DNA of 64,000 nucleotides from Epilithonimonas zeae. GTDB lineage: Bacteria > Bacteroidota > Bacteroidia > Flavobacteriales > Weeksellaceae. The DNA is taken from NCBI RefSeq assembly GCF_023278365.1, contig NZ_CP075338.1, positions 1,426,001 through 1,490,000 on the forward strand. Direction: 5' to 3'. The translations under genes were made by a program, and so were the position numbers. The stretch's first letter is position 1. Each line of letters begins with the position of its first letter. The notes beneath the pieces were generated by a model. It did no database searches, was not told the DNA's origin, and saw only the letters and a list, made by a program, of their open reading frames with translations. Positions 25,760-35,197 of this stretch are shown piece after piece.

Positions 25760-26620
25760 TCAATCCACCTCTACTCCACGGTTTGCTTCCAAAATTCTGA
25801 ACCAGTCTATTGTTTCCAAATCAATCAATAATGATTTTTTAAGCTCGCGAATGGTTTCTGCTTTAGAAGTACCAATAACCGGAATTATTCTCGACGGATG
25901 CTTCAGAAGGAAGGCTAACAATATCTGGTTTTCTTCTGCATTGTATTTCTGGCAAAGATCTTTGATTATGTTTTTTAATCTGATATTTTGCTCAGATTTT
26001 TTAGAAAAATAATTACCTAAAACAGACCAAGCGGTTGGCCTCAATCCTTTTATCATCATTTGATCCAAAGTTCCATCATTGAAAGCTGAAATCTGATTAA
26101 CAGAAACTTCAATCTGATTGGTAACTAATGGAAAATATTGATTAATTAATTCAAATTGAGAGACCGAAAAATTACTGACACCAAAATGTTTCACCTTCCC
26201 ATTGTCTTTCAGAATTTGAAATGTATTGGCGACTTCCTCAGGATTCATCAGAAGCGATGGACGATGTAATAGTAAAACATCCAAGTAACCTGTTTTTAAA
26301 TTAGAAAGGCTCTCATCAACACAATTTTGAATATAATTAGAATCGTAATTATAATATTTGAGAGCAGAGGGTTTCTTTTCAGAATTCATTACAATCCCAC
26401 ATTTGGAAATAAACTGAACTTTTTCTCTATCAATATTCATTTCTTTCCAGGCATTGCCAAAAAGTTCTTCTGTGGTATGACCGCCGTAAATATCAGCATG
26501 ATCAAATGTCGTGATATTTTCTTCCAGACAAACTTCTATCAATTTCTGAACATCTTTTTCGGAGTGATTAGCTCCCCAAATCCCCCAACGCATTGTGCCA
26601 GCGATAATTTCTGAAAACAT
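25760..26620 (-). CDS. Aldo/keto reductase (YdhF-like)
   Basis: A 286-aa TIM-barrel oxidoreductase. The catalytic residues of the family are readable: Asp and Tyr in TTFDHADIYGGHTTEELF (about 38-53), Lys in QFISKCGI (about 73) and His in LLLHRPSLLMNP (about 117-120). The NADPH-binding end (IIPVIGTSKAETIREL) is present. Substrate unknown. It is alone in its transcription unit. Confidence 0.93.
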   Translation of the reverse strand: MFSEIIAGTMRWGIWGANHSEKDVQKLIEVCLEENITTFDHADIYGGHTTEELFGNAWKEMNIDREKVQFISKCGIVMNSEKKPSALKYYNYDSNYIQNCVDESLSNLKTGYLDVLLLHRPSLLMNPEEVANTFQILKDNGKVKHFGVSNFSVSQFELINQYFPLVTNQIEVSVNQISAFNDGTLDQMMIKGLRPTAWSVLGNYFSKKSEQNIRLKNIIKDLCQKYNAEENQILLAFLLKHPSRIIPVIGTSKAETIRELKKSLLIDLETIDWFRILEANRGVEVD

Positions 26621-26669
26621 ACTAATAAATTTTCACAAATATATTATGTAAAAAATAAAATACATTATA

Positions 26670-26677
26670 TAAATTTG
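26670..26677 (+). promoter_or_regulatory. -7 box for beta-helix protein gene
   Basis: TAAATTTG lies 23 bases before the ATG at 26701. Confidence 0.55.
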
Positions 26678-26700
26678 ATTCTTAAAAAATTTGAAGTCTT

Positions 26701-28131
26701 ATGAAGAAATTTACATTATTATTTGTGATGTGTTGTGGTTTTATCAATGCGCAATTCACAACTCCAAACAATGGAACAACCTATACACTGGCCAGTCTTT
26801 CTGCAGCTGCACCCACAGTTTTGCAGGATAAAGGTACTTTTTATATGATGATGGATGACATCACCATTTCTGCAACTGATAAACTGATTATCGACCAGAA
26901 TACAACCTTGAGTGTGAATAGTGATAAAACACTTTATGTCTTTGGCGAATATAAAACTACAGCAACCAATTTTTTAATCAACTCTGTAGATTCTGGTTTT
27001 CCATTTAAAGGAATTCGTTTTGAAGACGGATCTGTCGTAGAGATGCGAAATACAAGAGTAGATTATGCTGGTGGAATCCGAGTTTTAACGGCTAATTTCC
27101 TAATGGACAATTGTATTGTTTATAAAAATCACGGTGGCGTTTCCACAAGTGGCGCTCTTGGTTTTTCTAAAGGTAGCCCGGTTGTTAGCAATTCTCAATT
27201 CATAGAAAACAGAAAAGCTGCTTTTGGCTCCGCTGCAAATGCTACAGTTTCTGCCACATTTATCAACAATTACATTTCTGGAAACGTAACAGATAACAGC
27301 AATACGCCTCAAATCAATATGGGACCAGGCGGTTCAGATTCTCTGAAAATCATCAATAATACAATCATTGGAGACCGTACAAAAATTATGGTTGGCGGTA
27401 TTTCTGCTTCTGCTTTGACTGGTGGTGTGAACAAATTCCGTATAGAAGGTAACACTATAAGAGACAACCGATATGGTATCACTTCCTATGGCTCTACTTC
27501 TTCCGGAGTCATCAGAAATAATATTATTGAGAACAACAATACCCAGAATGATCCAAACCTTGGCGGCAGCGGAATTTCAATTTCCAGCGCTAAAGACGTT
27601 GTAATTGCTGAGAATGAAATCAGAGGGAATCTTTGGGGAATCACTTTGTTGAATAATGCGACTGTGAAACTAGGCACGGAAGAAAGCCCTGGCAATAATA
27701 TTTTCAAAAATAATGTCAACAACGGTAATACTGTTGCACTTTTCAATAATACGACTAATATTGTAAACGCTGTAGGCAACTGCTGGAGAGAAAATGAACT
27801 ATCCAATGATGCGATGGTTCTTGCCGTTATCGGAAGCCAGACTGCTAATACTATCAATTTTAAACCATACAATTGCGCAGAAACTTTGGCAGTTTCGGAC
27901 GTTTATAAATCTAAACTGAGTGTTTACCCTAATCCAAGTAAAAACCATTTCTTTCTTGAAACTGAAAATGCTGGAAACATCGTGATACAAGATATTAGCG
28001 GAAAAGTTGTTTTTTCTTCTATTGTTAATAAAGGCAGAAATGAAATCAATACCAATCTACAATCTGGTGTTTATATCATCACGCAACAATCTGAAGGTCA
28101 AAAATCAAATACTAAACTGATTATTAAATAA
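26701..28131 (+). CDS. T9SS-exported right-handed beta-helix protein
   Basis: A 476-aa protein with a signal peptide (1-17, INAQ). Repeated turns such as IIRNNIIENNN, VIAENEIRGNLWGITLLNN and FRIEGNTIRDNRYGI across residues about 90-380 are typical parallel beta-helix (PbH1) coils. Such proteins are often polysaccharide lyases or adhesins. A C-terminal T9SS sorting domain (VYPNPSKNHFFLE, LQSGVYIIT) exports it to the cell surface. No catalytic residue set was recognised. Confidence 0.88.
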   Translation: MKKFTLLFVMCCGFINAQFTTPNNGTTYTLASLSAAAPTVLQDKGTFYMMMDDITISATDKLIIDQNTTLSVNSDKTLYVFGEYKTTATNFLINSVDSGFPFKGIRFEDGSVVEMRNTRVDYAGGIRVLTANFLMDNCIVYKNHGGVSTSGALGFSKGSPVVSNSQFIENRKAAFGSAANATVSATFINNYISGNVTDNSNTPQINMGPGGSDSLKIINNTIIGDRTKIMVGGISASALTGGVNKFRIEGNTIRDNRYGITSYGSTSSGVIRNNIIENNNTQNDPNLGGSGISISSAKDVVIAENEIRGNLWGITLLNNATVKLGTEESPGNNIFKNNVNNGNTVALFNNTTNIVNAVGNCWRENELSNDAMVLAVIGSQTANTINFKPYNCAETLAVSDVYKSKLSVYPNPSKNHFFLETENAGNIVIQDISGKVVFSSIVNKGRNEINTNLQSGVYIITQQSEGQKSNTKLIIK

Positions 28132-28149
28132 TTAATCTAAATAAATCTT

Positions 28150-28181
28150 AGAAAGCATCACAAATCGTGGTGCTTTTTTTT
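28150..28181 (+). terminator. Terminator after beta-helix protein gene
   Basis: AAAGCATCAC / GTGGTGCTTT stem followed by eight T. Confidence 0.88.
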
Positions 28182-28208
28182 GATTAAAATTTCCATTAAA
28201 TTCGTGAG

Positions 28209-28769
28209 ATGAAAATTGCTATCAAAAATATGGTTTGTAACCGCTGCATTGCTGCGGTGGAATCGATATTGGAGGATTTGAAAATTGACATCAATCAAAT
28301 TTCATTAGGCGAAGTTGAAACCAAAAATGAGATTTCTGACAAAGAACTTCAAACCTTGAACTTGAAACTCAAATCAACTGGATTTGAAATTCTGGAAGAT
28401 TCTTCTAAAAAACAAATAGAGAAAGTCAAAAACTTGATTATTCAGAAAATTTCGGATGAAGATTTGGATGACAATTTTATTTTGTCAGAATTCTTGAGTT
28501 CCGGATTACACAGAGATTACAGTTCTATTTCCAAGCTTTTTTCTCAGAATGAAAACGTGACGTTGGAGCAATACTTCATTCTTCAAAAGATTGAAAAGGT
28601 CAAAGAATTGCTGCTTTATAAAGAATTTAATTTGACAGAAATTTCCCAAAAATTGGGTTACAAAAGTGTTCAACATCTTTCTAATCAGTTCAAGAAAATC
28701 ACAGGCTTCTCTCCTACTCAGTTTTTGAATTCTAAGGAGAAAAAGCGGATTGCGCTGGATAAGGTTTGA
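28209..28769 (+). CDS. AraC regulator with N-terminal CxxC (HMA-like) segment
   Basis: A 186-aa protein. Residues 1-65 start MKIAIKNMVCNRC, and the CxxC is placed as in heavy-metal-associated domains, with a predicted beta-alpha-beta pattern. Residues 95-180 are an AraC double HTH (FNLTEISQKLGYKSVQHLSN, FKKITGFSPTQFL). The combination suggests direct metal sensing, for example Cu+, by a transcription factor; this is inferred. It heads a group of three co-directional genes with gaps of 13 bp and 1 bp. Related CxxC-AraC proteins occur in Bacteroidota. Confidence 0.85.
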   Translation: MKIAIKNMVCNRCIAAVESILEDLKIDINQISLGEVETKNEISDKELQTLNLKLKSTGFEILEDSSKKQIEKVKNLIIQKISDEDLDDNFILSEFLSSGLHRDYSSISKLFSQNENVTLEQYFILQKIEKVKELLLYKEFNLTEISQKLGYKSVQHLSNQFKKITGFSPTQFLNSKEKKRIALDKV

Positions 28770-28782
28770 TAATAAAAATGGT

Positions 28783-28971
28783 ATGATAAATAGCGATTAT
28801 GAATATGCATTGGTTTTATTAGTTCCAGTTTTTATTCTTTATTTAATTTTAAAACGAGAAAAAGAAAAAAGGAAAACTGAGAACAATCCAATGAATGAAG
28901 GAAGAATCATTCAGACTTACGTATTGATTTTTGGTTTAATTGGTTTAATTCTTTATTTTATTTTCAGATAA
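28783..28971 (+). CDS. Small membrane protein, 62 aa
   Basis: Start taken at the ATG at 28783, since the frame is open 11 codons further but overlaps the AraC gene. It has two hydrophobic helices (about 7-20 and 41-60) separated by a charged loop with EKEKRKTE. No family was recognised. The gene ends 1 bp before the XRE gene, so it is translated with that regulator. Confidence 0.65.
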   Translation: MINSDYEYALVLLVPVFILYLILKREKEKRKTENNPMNEGRIIQTYVLIFGLIGLILYFIFR

Positions 28972-28972
28972 A

Positions 28973-29515
28973 ATGCAATCCAAAGTCAAAACCCTCCGTG
29001 AACAAAAAAACCTCACCCAAACAGAATTGGCTGAGAAGTCCGGATTGTCTTTGCGAACGATTCAAAGAATTGAATCTGGGCAAAGTCTCAAAGGTTTTAC
29101 GTTGAAAGCCATTGCACAGACTTTGGAAACCGAACCAGAAAATCTTTTTTCAAAGTATGAAGAAAACATACAAATAGATAGAGCAAAACTTATCAACCTT
29201 TCTGCTTTAGCGGGATTAATTATTCCTTTTGGCGGGATTATTTTTCCAGCAATTTTGACTTACAAAACTCAGGATTCCACGAATAGAGAATTGGGAAAAA
29301 GTATTATTTGTGTTCAGATTATTTTGGCATTTTTCGTTTCGGTTTCGTTGATATTAAGTCCGTTTATTCAGCATTGGTTTTCTATCCAATTTCCATTGTT
29401 TTTAATTCCATTAATTGCTTTTATCGTCATCAAACTTTGTATTGTTATCAAAAACGGAATCAGCCTCAACCAAAACAACACACTTTCTATAAAACTGAAA
29501 AACAACTTCTTATAA
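28973..29515 (+). CDS. XRE-family HTH regulator with membrane helices
   Basis: A 180-aa protein. An N-terminal Cro/C1-type HTH (TLREQKNLTQTELAEKSGLS, RTIQRIESGQS, residues 6-45) is followed by about four hydrophobic helices (70-165; DUF4870-like arrangement). A membrane-tethered regulator is suggested. It is preceded by a 62-aa membrane protein gene sharing its transcript. Target unknown. Confidence 0.88.
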   Translation: MQSKVKTLREQKNLTQTELAEKSGLSLRTIQRIESGQSLKGFTLKAIAQTLETEPENLFSKYEENIQIDRAKLINLSALAGLIIPFGGIIFPAILTYKTQDSTNRELGKSIICVQIILAFFVSVSLILSPFIQHWFSIQFPLFLIPLIAFIVIKLCIVIKNGISLNQNNTLSIKLKNNFL

Positions 29516-29603
29516 GCCAAATCATAAAACTGACGTAAAATTGTCATATCATTTTTTATTCAAATTCAGTTTCAAAAACCGAATCTTGCAGAAAAATTGA
29601 ACA

Positions 29604-30518
29604 ATGAAACTTTTTAAGAAATTAGCTTTAGGATTTGTAGCCGTTTTGGTTTTGATAGTGGTAGGCGGATATATTTATTTTGACCAAAAATTTACGCCCG
29701 AAGACAATTATCTAACCATCAAAAATAAAAGCGGAAATATCCCCATCACTTGGTTGGGAAATGAGAAAAACGTGTTGCTTCTTCCGATTCATTTTTCTGG
29801 AAATCCGGAAACTTATTATTTGCAATTTGACACAGGTTCGCCTTACACCGTATTTTATTCGAATCAAATTAAAAACATCAAAGAAATTTCTATCAATAAT
29901 GAAAAGGCTGAAACTTCTTTCTATATTGGAAAAACTGAAATCTCATCAAACCGATTTAAAATATTTACTAAAGAAAAAAACGAAGAAAAAGATACCATCA
30001 AAATCATTGGAACGATTGGTTCTGATGTTTTAGAAGACCGAAAAACCGTGATTAATTTTAAAAGCAACCAAGTTGTTTTTAATTTGAATCAAATCCCGAA
30101 TGGATTTAAAAATCAATTGTTCGATTTCAAATTCAAAAAAAGAAGAATCATTATTTCCGGAAAATTGAAAGGCGAAGAACGAAAATTCCTATACGACTCT
30201 GGAACCAGCGCTTACGAATTACTGACTTACAAAGAAGAATGGCAAAATCTGAAAACGCCAAATTCAAAAATCAATATCGAAAAAGCACAGTCTTGGGACA
30301 ATGTTTTGACAACTTATACAACGGATTGTAAGGAAAATATCACATTCAAAAATCTGCAGATTCCTGTAAAACAAATCACATATGTTGAAGGTTTTTCCGA
30401 TGCGCAGTTTTCTATGATGAAGTTCTCTGGAATGACGGGAATGCTGGGAAACAAAATCTTTCTGAATAATAGTATTTTTATCGATTGTGGAGATAAGAAA
30501 ATCGGAATTACAGATTGA
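29604..30518 (+). CDS. Membrane-anchored pepsin/retropepsin-like aspartic protease
   Basis: A 304-aa protein. An N-terminal helix (residues about 7-25) leaves the rest outside the cytoplasm. There are two aspartic protease motifs, QFDTGSPYT (Asp76) and LYDSGTSAYE (Asp198), each followed by a hydrophobic-Gly segment (IGTIGSDVL at 135-143, GMTGMLGNKIF at 276-286). Two lobes in one chain are the pepsin arrangement. A single-chain double-Asp protein in a bacterium is less common than one-motif retropepsin-like proteins. Activity and substrate are inferred only. Confidence 0.75.
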   Translation: MKLFKKLALGFVAVLVLIVVGGYIYFDQKFTPEDNYLTIKNKSGNIPITWLGNEKNVLLLPIHFSGNPETYYLQFDTGSPYTVFYSNQIKNIKEISINNEKAETSFYIGKTEISSNRFKIFTKEKNEEKDTIKIIGTIGSDVLEDRKTVINFKSNQVVFNLNQIPNGFKNQLFDFKFKKRRIIISGKLKGEERKFLYDSGTSAYELLTYKEEWQNLKTPNSKINIEKAQSWDNVLTTYTTDCKENITFKNLQIPVKQITYVEGFSDAQFSMMKFSGMTGMLGNKIFLNNSIFIDCGDKKIGITD

Positions 30519-30560
30519 GGAAATCAATAGTTTTATAGAGAACTTCCAGCAAAAGTTACC

Positions 30561-30568
30561 TATTTTTG
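30561..30568 (+). promoter_or_regulatory. -7 box for EamA transporter gene
   Basis: TATTTTTG is a good match to TAnnTTTG. It lies 26 bases before the TTG at 30595, supporting that start over one overlapping the previous gene. Confidence 0.45.
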
Positions 30569-30594
30569 CAAATGATTCCAAACGAAACAACGAC

Positions 30595-31500
30595 TTGAAC
30601 AATCTTCGACATTATCTGGCTGCTATTTTAGCATTTTCTATTTGGGGAACTTTTAGTTTGGTGCTGAAACCACTTCATTCTTACGCATCTTCGGACATTC
30701 TTTTTTACAGGGTTTTCAGTTGTGCATTGATAATGTCGCTAGTTTCGATTCTTTTCAAAAGAGAAAAACTGAAACAGAACTTAAATTATTTCAAATCCAT
30801 TTCTAAAAAAGCGAAAAGAAAAACGATTATTGTTAATGTCGGAAGCAGTATTTTGTTGACCGCGAACTGGTTTTCATTTATCTATGTGATGAATCACGTG
30901 AGTGTTCGTGCGACATCGGTCGCCTATTTGGTTTGTCCGATTATCACGACGATTCTGGCTTATTTCATTTTGAAAGATAAACTGAGTAAACTTCAGTGGT
31001 TATCGGTTTTTCTGAGCTTAGTCGGCTGCATTTTATTGTCGTACACCAATATTTTGGATATGTTTTACAGCAGCTTAATTGGCTTCACATATGCGGCATA
31101 TCTGGTTTGTCAAAGCCAAAATAAGCAATTCGATAAGTTTCTGATTCTGAATTTCCATATTGTCATTTCAGCTTTGATTTTGTTGCCGTTTTTTCCGGCT
31201 TATTCCGGGCCAGTTCCTACGGAATTCAAATTTTATTTCTTTGTCGAGATTATTGCAGTAATGTACACGATTGTTCCATTATTACTGAATCTCTTTGCCT
31301 TAACAGGAACCGCTTCTTCAAAAGTAGGAATGATATTGAATATCAACCCAATCATCGCATTCATCTTAGCAAGTACAGTTTATGGCGAACCATTGAATCT
31401 GATTCAGATTTGTGCTTACTCATTAATATTTGTGGCAGTAATTGTTTTCAATGCGAAGGAGATTTTCAGACTAAATCAAGAAGAAGTGAAATTATCTTAA
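30595..31500 (+). CDS. EamA/DMT-family transporter
   Basis: A 301-aa membrane protein with about ten helices in two similar halves (EamA repeats). Start chosen at TTG 30595 (NNLRHYLAAILAFSIWGTF...), where the first helix begins. The frame is open upstream to 30487, but no ATG occurs before the third helix and the extra N-terminus overlaps the preceding gene. Family members export amino acids, metabolites or drugs. Confidence 0.85.
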   Translation: MNNLRHYLAAILAFSIWGTFSLVLKPLHSYASSDILFYRVFSCALIMSLVSILFKREKLKQNLNYFKSISKKAKRKTIIVNVGSSILLTANWFSFIYVMNHVSVRATSVAYLVCPIITTILAYFILKDKLSKLQWLSVFLSLVGCILLSYTNILDMFYSSLIGFTYAAYLVCQSQNKQFDKFLILNFHIVISALILLPFFPAYSGPVPTEFKFYFFVEIIAVMYTIVPLLLNLFALTGTASSKVGMILNINPIIAFILASTVYGEPLNLIQICAYSLIFVAVIVFNAKEIFRLNQEEVKLS

Positions 31501-31570
31501 TTAATTCATAAAACTCAGGCAACCCTGTAACGTTTTTGTTGTCTTTAGAACAGATAACAAAAACTTGATA

Positions 31571-33193
31571 ATGCAGAAACTCTTTTTTCTATTAATTCTT
31601 TTGATGGGATTCAACCTCAATGCACAAACGATTTCTGGAACTGTAAAAAACATGGATAATGAAGTCATCGCTTATAGCTCTATTGGAATTAAGAATTCAA
31701 AAAACGGAGCCATTACCAATGAAAAAGGCAATTATCAATTAGAACTTCCTCAGGATTCAGATAGCAAAATTACTTTTAGTGCGTCGGGATATCAGGACAA
31801 AACTGTTTCTTCGAACGAACTTAAGCTAAATCCCAATATCATTCTCGATTATAAAACGACTCAGATTGAGAACGTCAACATCGTTGCAAAACAAATGAAA
31901 GAAAAGCTGGTTGGTCAAAAGTCAAAGCCTTTTCTCACGTTTTCTAAAATGTTCGACCAGAATATTCCAACCGTTGAGCAAGGAAATATTTTTCCAATTT
32001 ATCAAAAGACAAAACTCAAATCTTATAATTTTCATATCATCCCGAGTTCCAGATATCAGGAAATTACATTAAAACTGAATATCTATAAAATCAAAAACGA
32101 TCTTCCCGAGCAATCACTTTTGGAGGAGAATATCATTTACAAAACCTCAACAACAGGCTGGCAAAATATCGATTTATCAAATTATCGGTTAATGTTAAAT
32201 AATCTTGATAAAATTGCTATTACGTTACAATTGGTAGATTATAAATCTATGGAGAATTTCGATTTTGTTTTCGGAATTTCTGCCAAGAAAACTTTATCCA
32301 AAGACCTTTTGTTCAGATATCAGAGTCAGGGCAATTGGGAAACTTTTGATGGTAGTTTTATTTCTAATATCGATATCAGTTATGACAAAACTAAGAATGA
32401 AAAAGAGATTGCTGAAGTTGAAAAAAATACTGAAAACGATTTCAAAACCAATCAGTTGATTGCCTATTATGAGAATAAAGAAAAAGCTAAAAAAACAGAA
32501 TTTGGGAAAAGTAGAAATGGACAATTTATAGATTTGAATGATGCTAAAATCTACTACGAAGAGTATGGAAAAGGCGAACCGCTTTTGCTACTACATGGGA
32601 ATAACGGAAGCATTTCTGATTTCTACAAACAAATTCCTTTTTTCTCAAAACATTATCGTGTGATTGCAATAGATACGCGTGGGCAAGGCAGAAGCACAGA
32701 TTTGACCACGGATGATTATTCTTATGATCAATTCGCTTCAGACCTTTATAAAATCATTCAAAATCTGAAACTCGATAAAGTGAATATCGTTGGCTGGAGT
32801 GACGGCGGAAATACAGGATTGACCTTCAATCTGGAACATCCGGAATTAGTCAATAAATTAGTAACAATCGGCGCTAATCTCGATCCTTCTGGTGTAGATG
32901 AAAACCTTATCAAAACATTCCAGCAACAACTCGAACAAAATATCGGAAATCCACGATTAATAAAACTGATGCTGAACCACCCCAACATCAACTATAAAGA
33001 AATTACGAATATCCGCAATCCGGTTTTGGTAATTGCCGGCAGCAATGATGTTATCAAACCGGAACATACCAATCTCATCCATTCCTTCATCAAGGGTTCT
33101 GAACTGGCGATTATTCCGGATTCTACGCATTATGTTCCTTTCGAACAACCGGAAAAACTGAACGATACGATTCTCAATTTTCTGAAGAAATAA
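31571..33193 (+). CDS. Exported alpha/beta hydrolase with CarboxypepD_reg-like N-terminus
   Basis: A 540-aa protein (ATG 31571; a TTG two codons earlier is less likely) with signal peptide ending LNAQ. Residues 20-95 form a CarboxypepD_reg-like beta domain (ISGTVKNMDNEVIAYSSIGI). A middle beta domain of about 150 residues follows, then an alpha/beta hydrolase with oxyanion HGNNG, nucleophile GWSDGGNTG (Ser about 409), acid VIAGSNDVIKPEH and His in IPDSTHYVPFEQPE. The beta domains look like the plug-less part of outer-membrane proteins. It is followed 15 bp later by an S41 peptidase, probably in one operon. Confidence 0.82.
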   Translation: MQKLFFLLILLMGFNLNAQTISGTVKNMDNEVIAYSSIGIKNSKNGAITNEKGNYQLELPQDSDSKITFSASGYQDKTVSSNELKLNPNIILDYKTTQIENVNIVAKQMKEKLVGQKSKPFLTFSKMFDQNIPTVEQGNIFPIYQKTKLKSYNFHIIPSSRYQEITLKLNIYKIKNDLPEQSLLEENIIYKTSTTGWQNIDLSNYRLMLNNLDKIAITLQLVDYKSMENFDFVFGISAKKTLSKDLLFRYQSQGNWETFDGSFISNIDISYDKTKNEKEIAEVEKNTENDFKTNQLIAYYENKEKAKKTEFGKSRNGQFIDLNDAKIYYEEYGKGEPLLLLHGNNGSISDFYKQIPFFSKHYRVIAIDTRGQGRSTDLTTDDYSYDQFASDLYKIIQNLKLDKVNIVGWSDGGNTGLTFNLEHPELVNKLVTIGANLDPSGVDENLIKTFQQQLEQNIGNPRLIKLMLNHPNINYKEITNIRNPVLVIAGSNDVIKPEHTNLIHSFIKGSELAIIPDSTHYVPFEQPEKLNDTILNFLKK

Positions 33194-33208
33194 TCCTAAA
33201 TTACAGCT

Positions 33209-34243
33209 ATGAAAAAAACAATAACCATATTTTCTATTCTCAGTTTGTCCTTAGGTCTGAAAGCGCAAAAGCAAAAAACGCCACAAGACAGCATCAACGT
33301 TTTTTATAATGAGCTGTTTTCGGTTTTAGAAAAAAGTTACCTCAACAGAAAATCTGTTGATTGGAAAACTGTAGAATCCGAAACAAAAGACAGACTAAAA
33401 AGTTATGATAATTTCGAAAAATCCTTAACCGAAATCAAACCGTTCTTCGATAAAATAAACGCCAATCATTGTTTGATTTTCTACAATAACAAAAAATATT
33501 CGGGAACGGGAAAAGTCATTACAAAAGATGATTTTTCTGAACAATGGAAAAAGAAATTTGATACCAAACCTGCTTTCGAAGCTAAAATGATTGATGAAAA
33601 ACACGGCTACATTCTGATGCCTAATATGTTATTTTTCGAGCTTAGTCCGGAGAACATCAACAAAATTGCGCAACCACTTTATGACAAGATTGCAGAAATC
33701 AAATCCAACAATAAACCCGAAGGCTGGATTCTTGATTTGAGATTCAACACCGGTGGAAACTCTACACCAATGCTTTTGGCTCTTTATGATTTGTTAGGTG
33801 ACAATGTGGTTTGGGGAACTTTGGACGGCAATAAAAAGATGATTTCTAAAATAAAACTGAACCAAGGAAAATATCTGGACGGGGCCAAAAAACCAGCATT
33901 CATCAATCCAAAAGGCGAACTATTGGACAATGTAAAAGTCGCAGTAATCACTGGACTTTTTACCGGGAGTTCTGGCGAAGTGACAACACTCGCTTTCAAA
34001 GGCAGACCAAACACTATTTTCATCGGCGAAAAAACCTACGGCGCAACAACCGCCAATACCCAATATACTTTACCTTTTGGCAGCACGATGGCAATTACTA
34101 TTGGCTACGATAGCGACAGAAATGGCAATTATTATGAACAAATTATTCCTGATGTTTTCGTTTCCAAAAAAGACAATTTCGATAATTTGCTTTTGGATAG
34201 GAATGTTGTGGAAGCTGTGAAGTTTTTTGATATAAAATCATAG
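33209..34243 (+). CDS. S41-family peptidase
   Basis: A 344-aa exported protein (signal peptide ending LKAQ). It has the tail-specific protease fold: GYILMPNMLFFE, WILDLRFNTGGNSTPMLLAL (substrate strand) and TGLFTGSSGEVTTLAF with the likely catalytic Ser near 253. The canonical Ser/Lys pair (Lys in FIGEKTYGATTAN) is present. No PDZ domain is clear. It acts in the periplasm or at the surface. It lies between the hydrolase gene and a GLPGLI gene. Confidence 0.88.
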   Translation: MKKTITIFSILSLSLGLKAQKQKTPQDSINVFYNELFSVLEKSYLNRKSVDWKTVESETKDRLKSYDNFEKSLTEIKPFFDKINANHCLIFYNNKKYSGTGKVITKDDFSEQWKKKFDTKPAFEAKMIDEKHGYILMPNMLFFELSPENINKIAQPLYDKIAEIKSNNKPEGWILDLRFNTGGNSTPMLLALYDLLGDNVVWGTLDGNKKMISKIKLNQGKYLDGAKKPAFINPKGELLDNVKVAVITGLFTGSSGEVTTLAFKGRPNTIFIGEKTYGATTANTQYTLPFGSTMAITIGYDSDRNGNYYEQIIPDVFVSKKDNFDNLLLDRNVVEAVKFFDIKS

Positions 34244-34281
34244 TAATTATCAGTATATTTCGATCTTGAAAACTATTAACA

Positions 34282-35097
34282 ATGAAAAATATTCAATTAT
34301 TAATTTTACTGCTATTATCTTGTCTTGCTATCGGACAAAACAAACAATTTCTCTACGAATACAAATTCATTTCTGATTCTACCAACAAGGTAGATGTCAA
34401 AACAGAAATAATGATTTTGAATATCCAAAAAGATCGGTCAGAATATTATAGCTCTGTAAGATATGCATCAGATTCTGCTCAATTTGCAGACTATCAAAAG
34501 GGAATTAACTCTATGCCTTCTGGCGAAGCATTAGTAAGTGAATGGGTTACAAAATATCCTAATTCCAATCAGCTTTTTCATACCACATTTTTGATTTGGG
34601 ACAAGTACAAAGTAAAACAGGATGTGGAGCTTAACTGGAAATTGACAAATGAATTTTCTAAAATTCTGAATTATGACGTTCAAAAAGCAACCACAGAATT
34701 TGGTGGCAGAAAATGGACAGCGTGGTTCACCAAAGAAATTCCAATTCAAGATGGGCCTTACAAATTCAAAGGTTTACCTGGTTTAATTTTGAAGATTGAA
34801 GATTCAACTAAAAGTCATACCTGGGAATTGAAAGGCATACGATCTAACCAGAAAGAGTTTGTCTATCCTGACCTGAAAAATTACCGTATTGTTGAATTAA
34901 ATTACAATCAGTTTGTTAAGAAATTTAAAAATTACCGTCAGAATCCTACTGCAGATTTAGTGGGACAAATTCCTGATCAACACGATTCTAATGGAAAATT
35001 CAGAACATCTACTGAAATCATTAAAGAACTGAACCAAATAGCAATGGAAAAATTGGCAAAAGACAATAATTTGATTGAGATTGATCTGCTTAAATAA
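34282..35097 (+). CDS. GLPGLI-family protein
   Basis: A 271-aa exported protein (signal MKNIQLLILLLLSCLAIGQ). The name-giving motif is literal: DGPYKFKGLPGLILKIED (about residues 157-174). The preceding WTAWFTKEIPI part is also conserved in the family. Function unknown; such proteins are typical of Bacteroidota, often near peptidases or TonB receptors. It lies 38 bp after the S41 gene. Confidence 0.92.
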   Translation: MKNIQLLILLLLSCLAIGQNKQFLYEYKFISDSTNKVDVKTEIMILNIQKDRSEYYSSVRYASDSAQFADYQKGINSMPSGEALVSEWVTKYPNSNQLFHTTFLIWDKYKVKQDVELNWKLTNEFSKILNYDVQKATTEFGGRKWTAWFTKEIPIQDGPYKFKGLPGLILKIEDSTKSHTWELKGIRSNQKEFVYPDLKNYRIVELNYNQFVKKFKNYRQNPTADLVGQIPDQHDSNGKFRTSTEIIKELNQIAMEKLAKDNNLIEIDLLK

Positions 35098-35197
35098 TTT
35101 AGTTATTCTTTAAAATCAACAAATTGTATTTTCTATAAAAATATTCAGGTTTGTAATCAATATACCTTTCATTCTCTTCATTTTATATGGAACTATT

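Noticed and set aside
25596-25763. N-terminal extension of the RRM protein to an ATG at 25763
   Set aside because: The extension is hydrophobic, overlaps the next gene and lies ahead of a clear RRM start with RNP2 at residues 2-7.
30487-30594. EamA transporter starting at GTG 30487
   Set aside because: It overlaps the preceding gene by 32 bp, has no transporter-like sequence before residue 37, and a -7 box lies in between.
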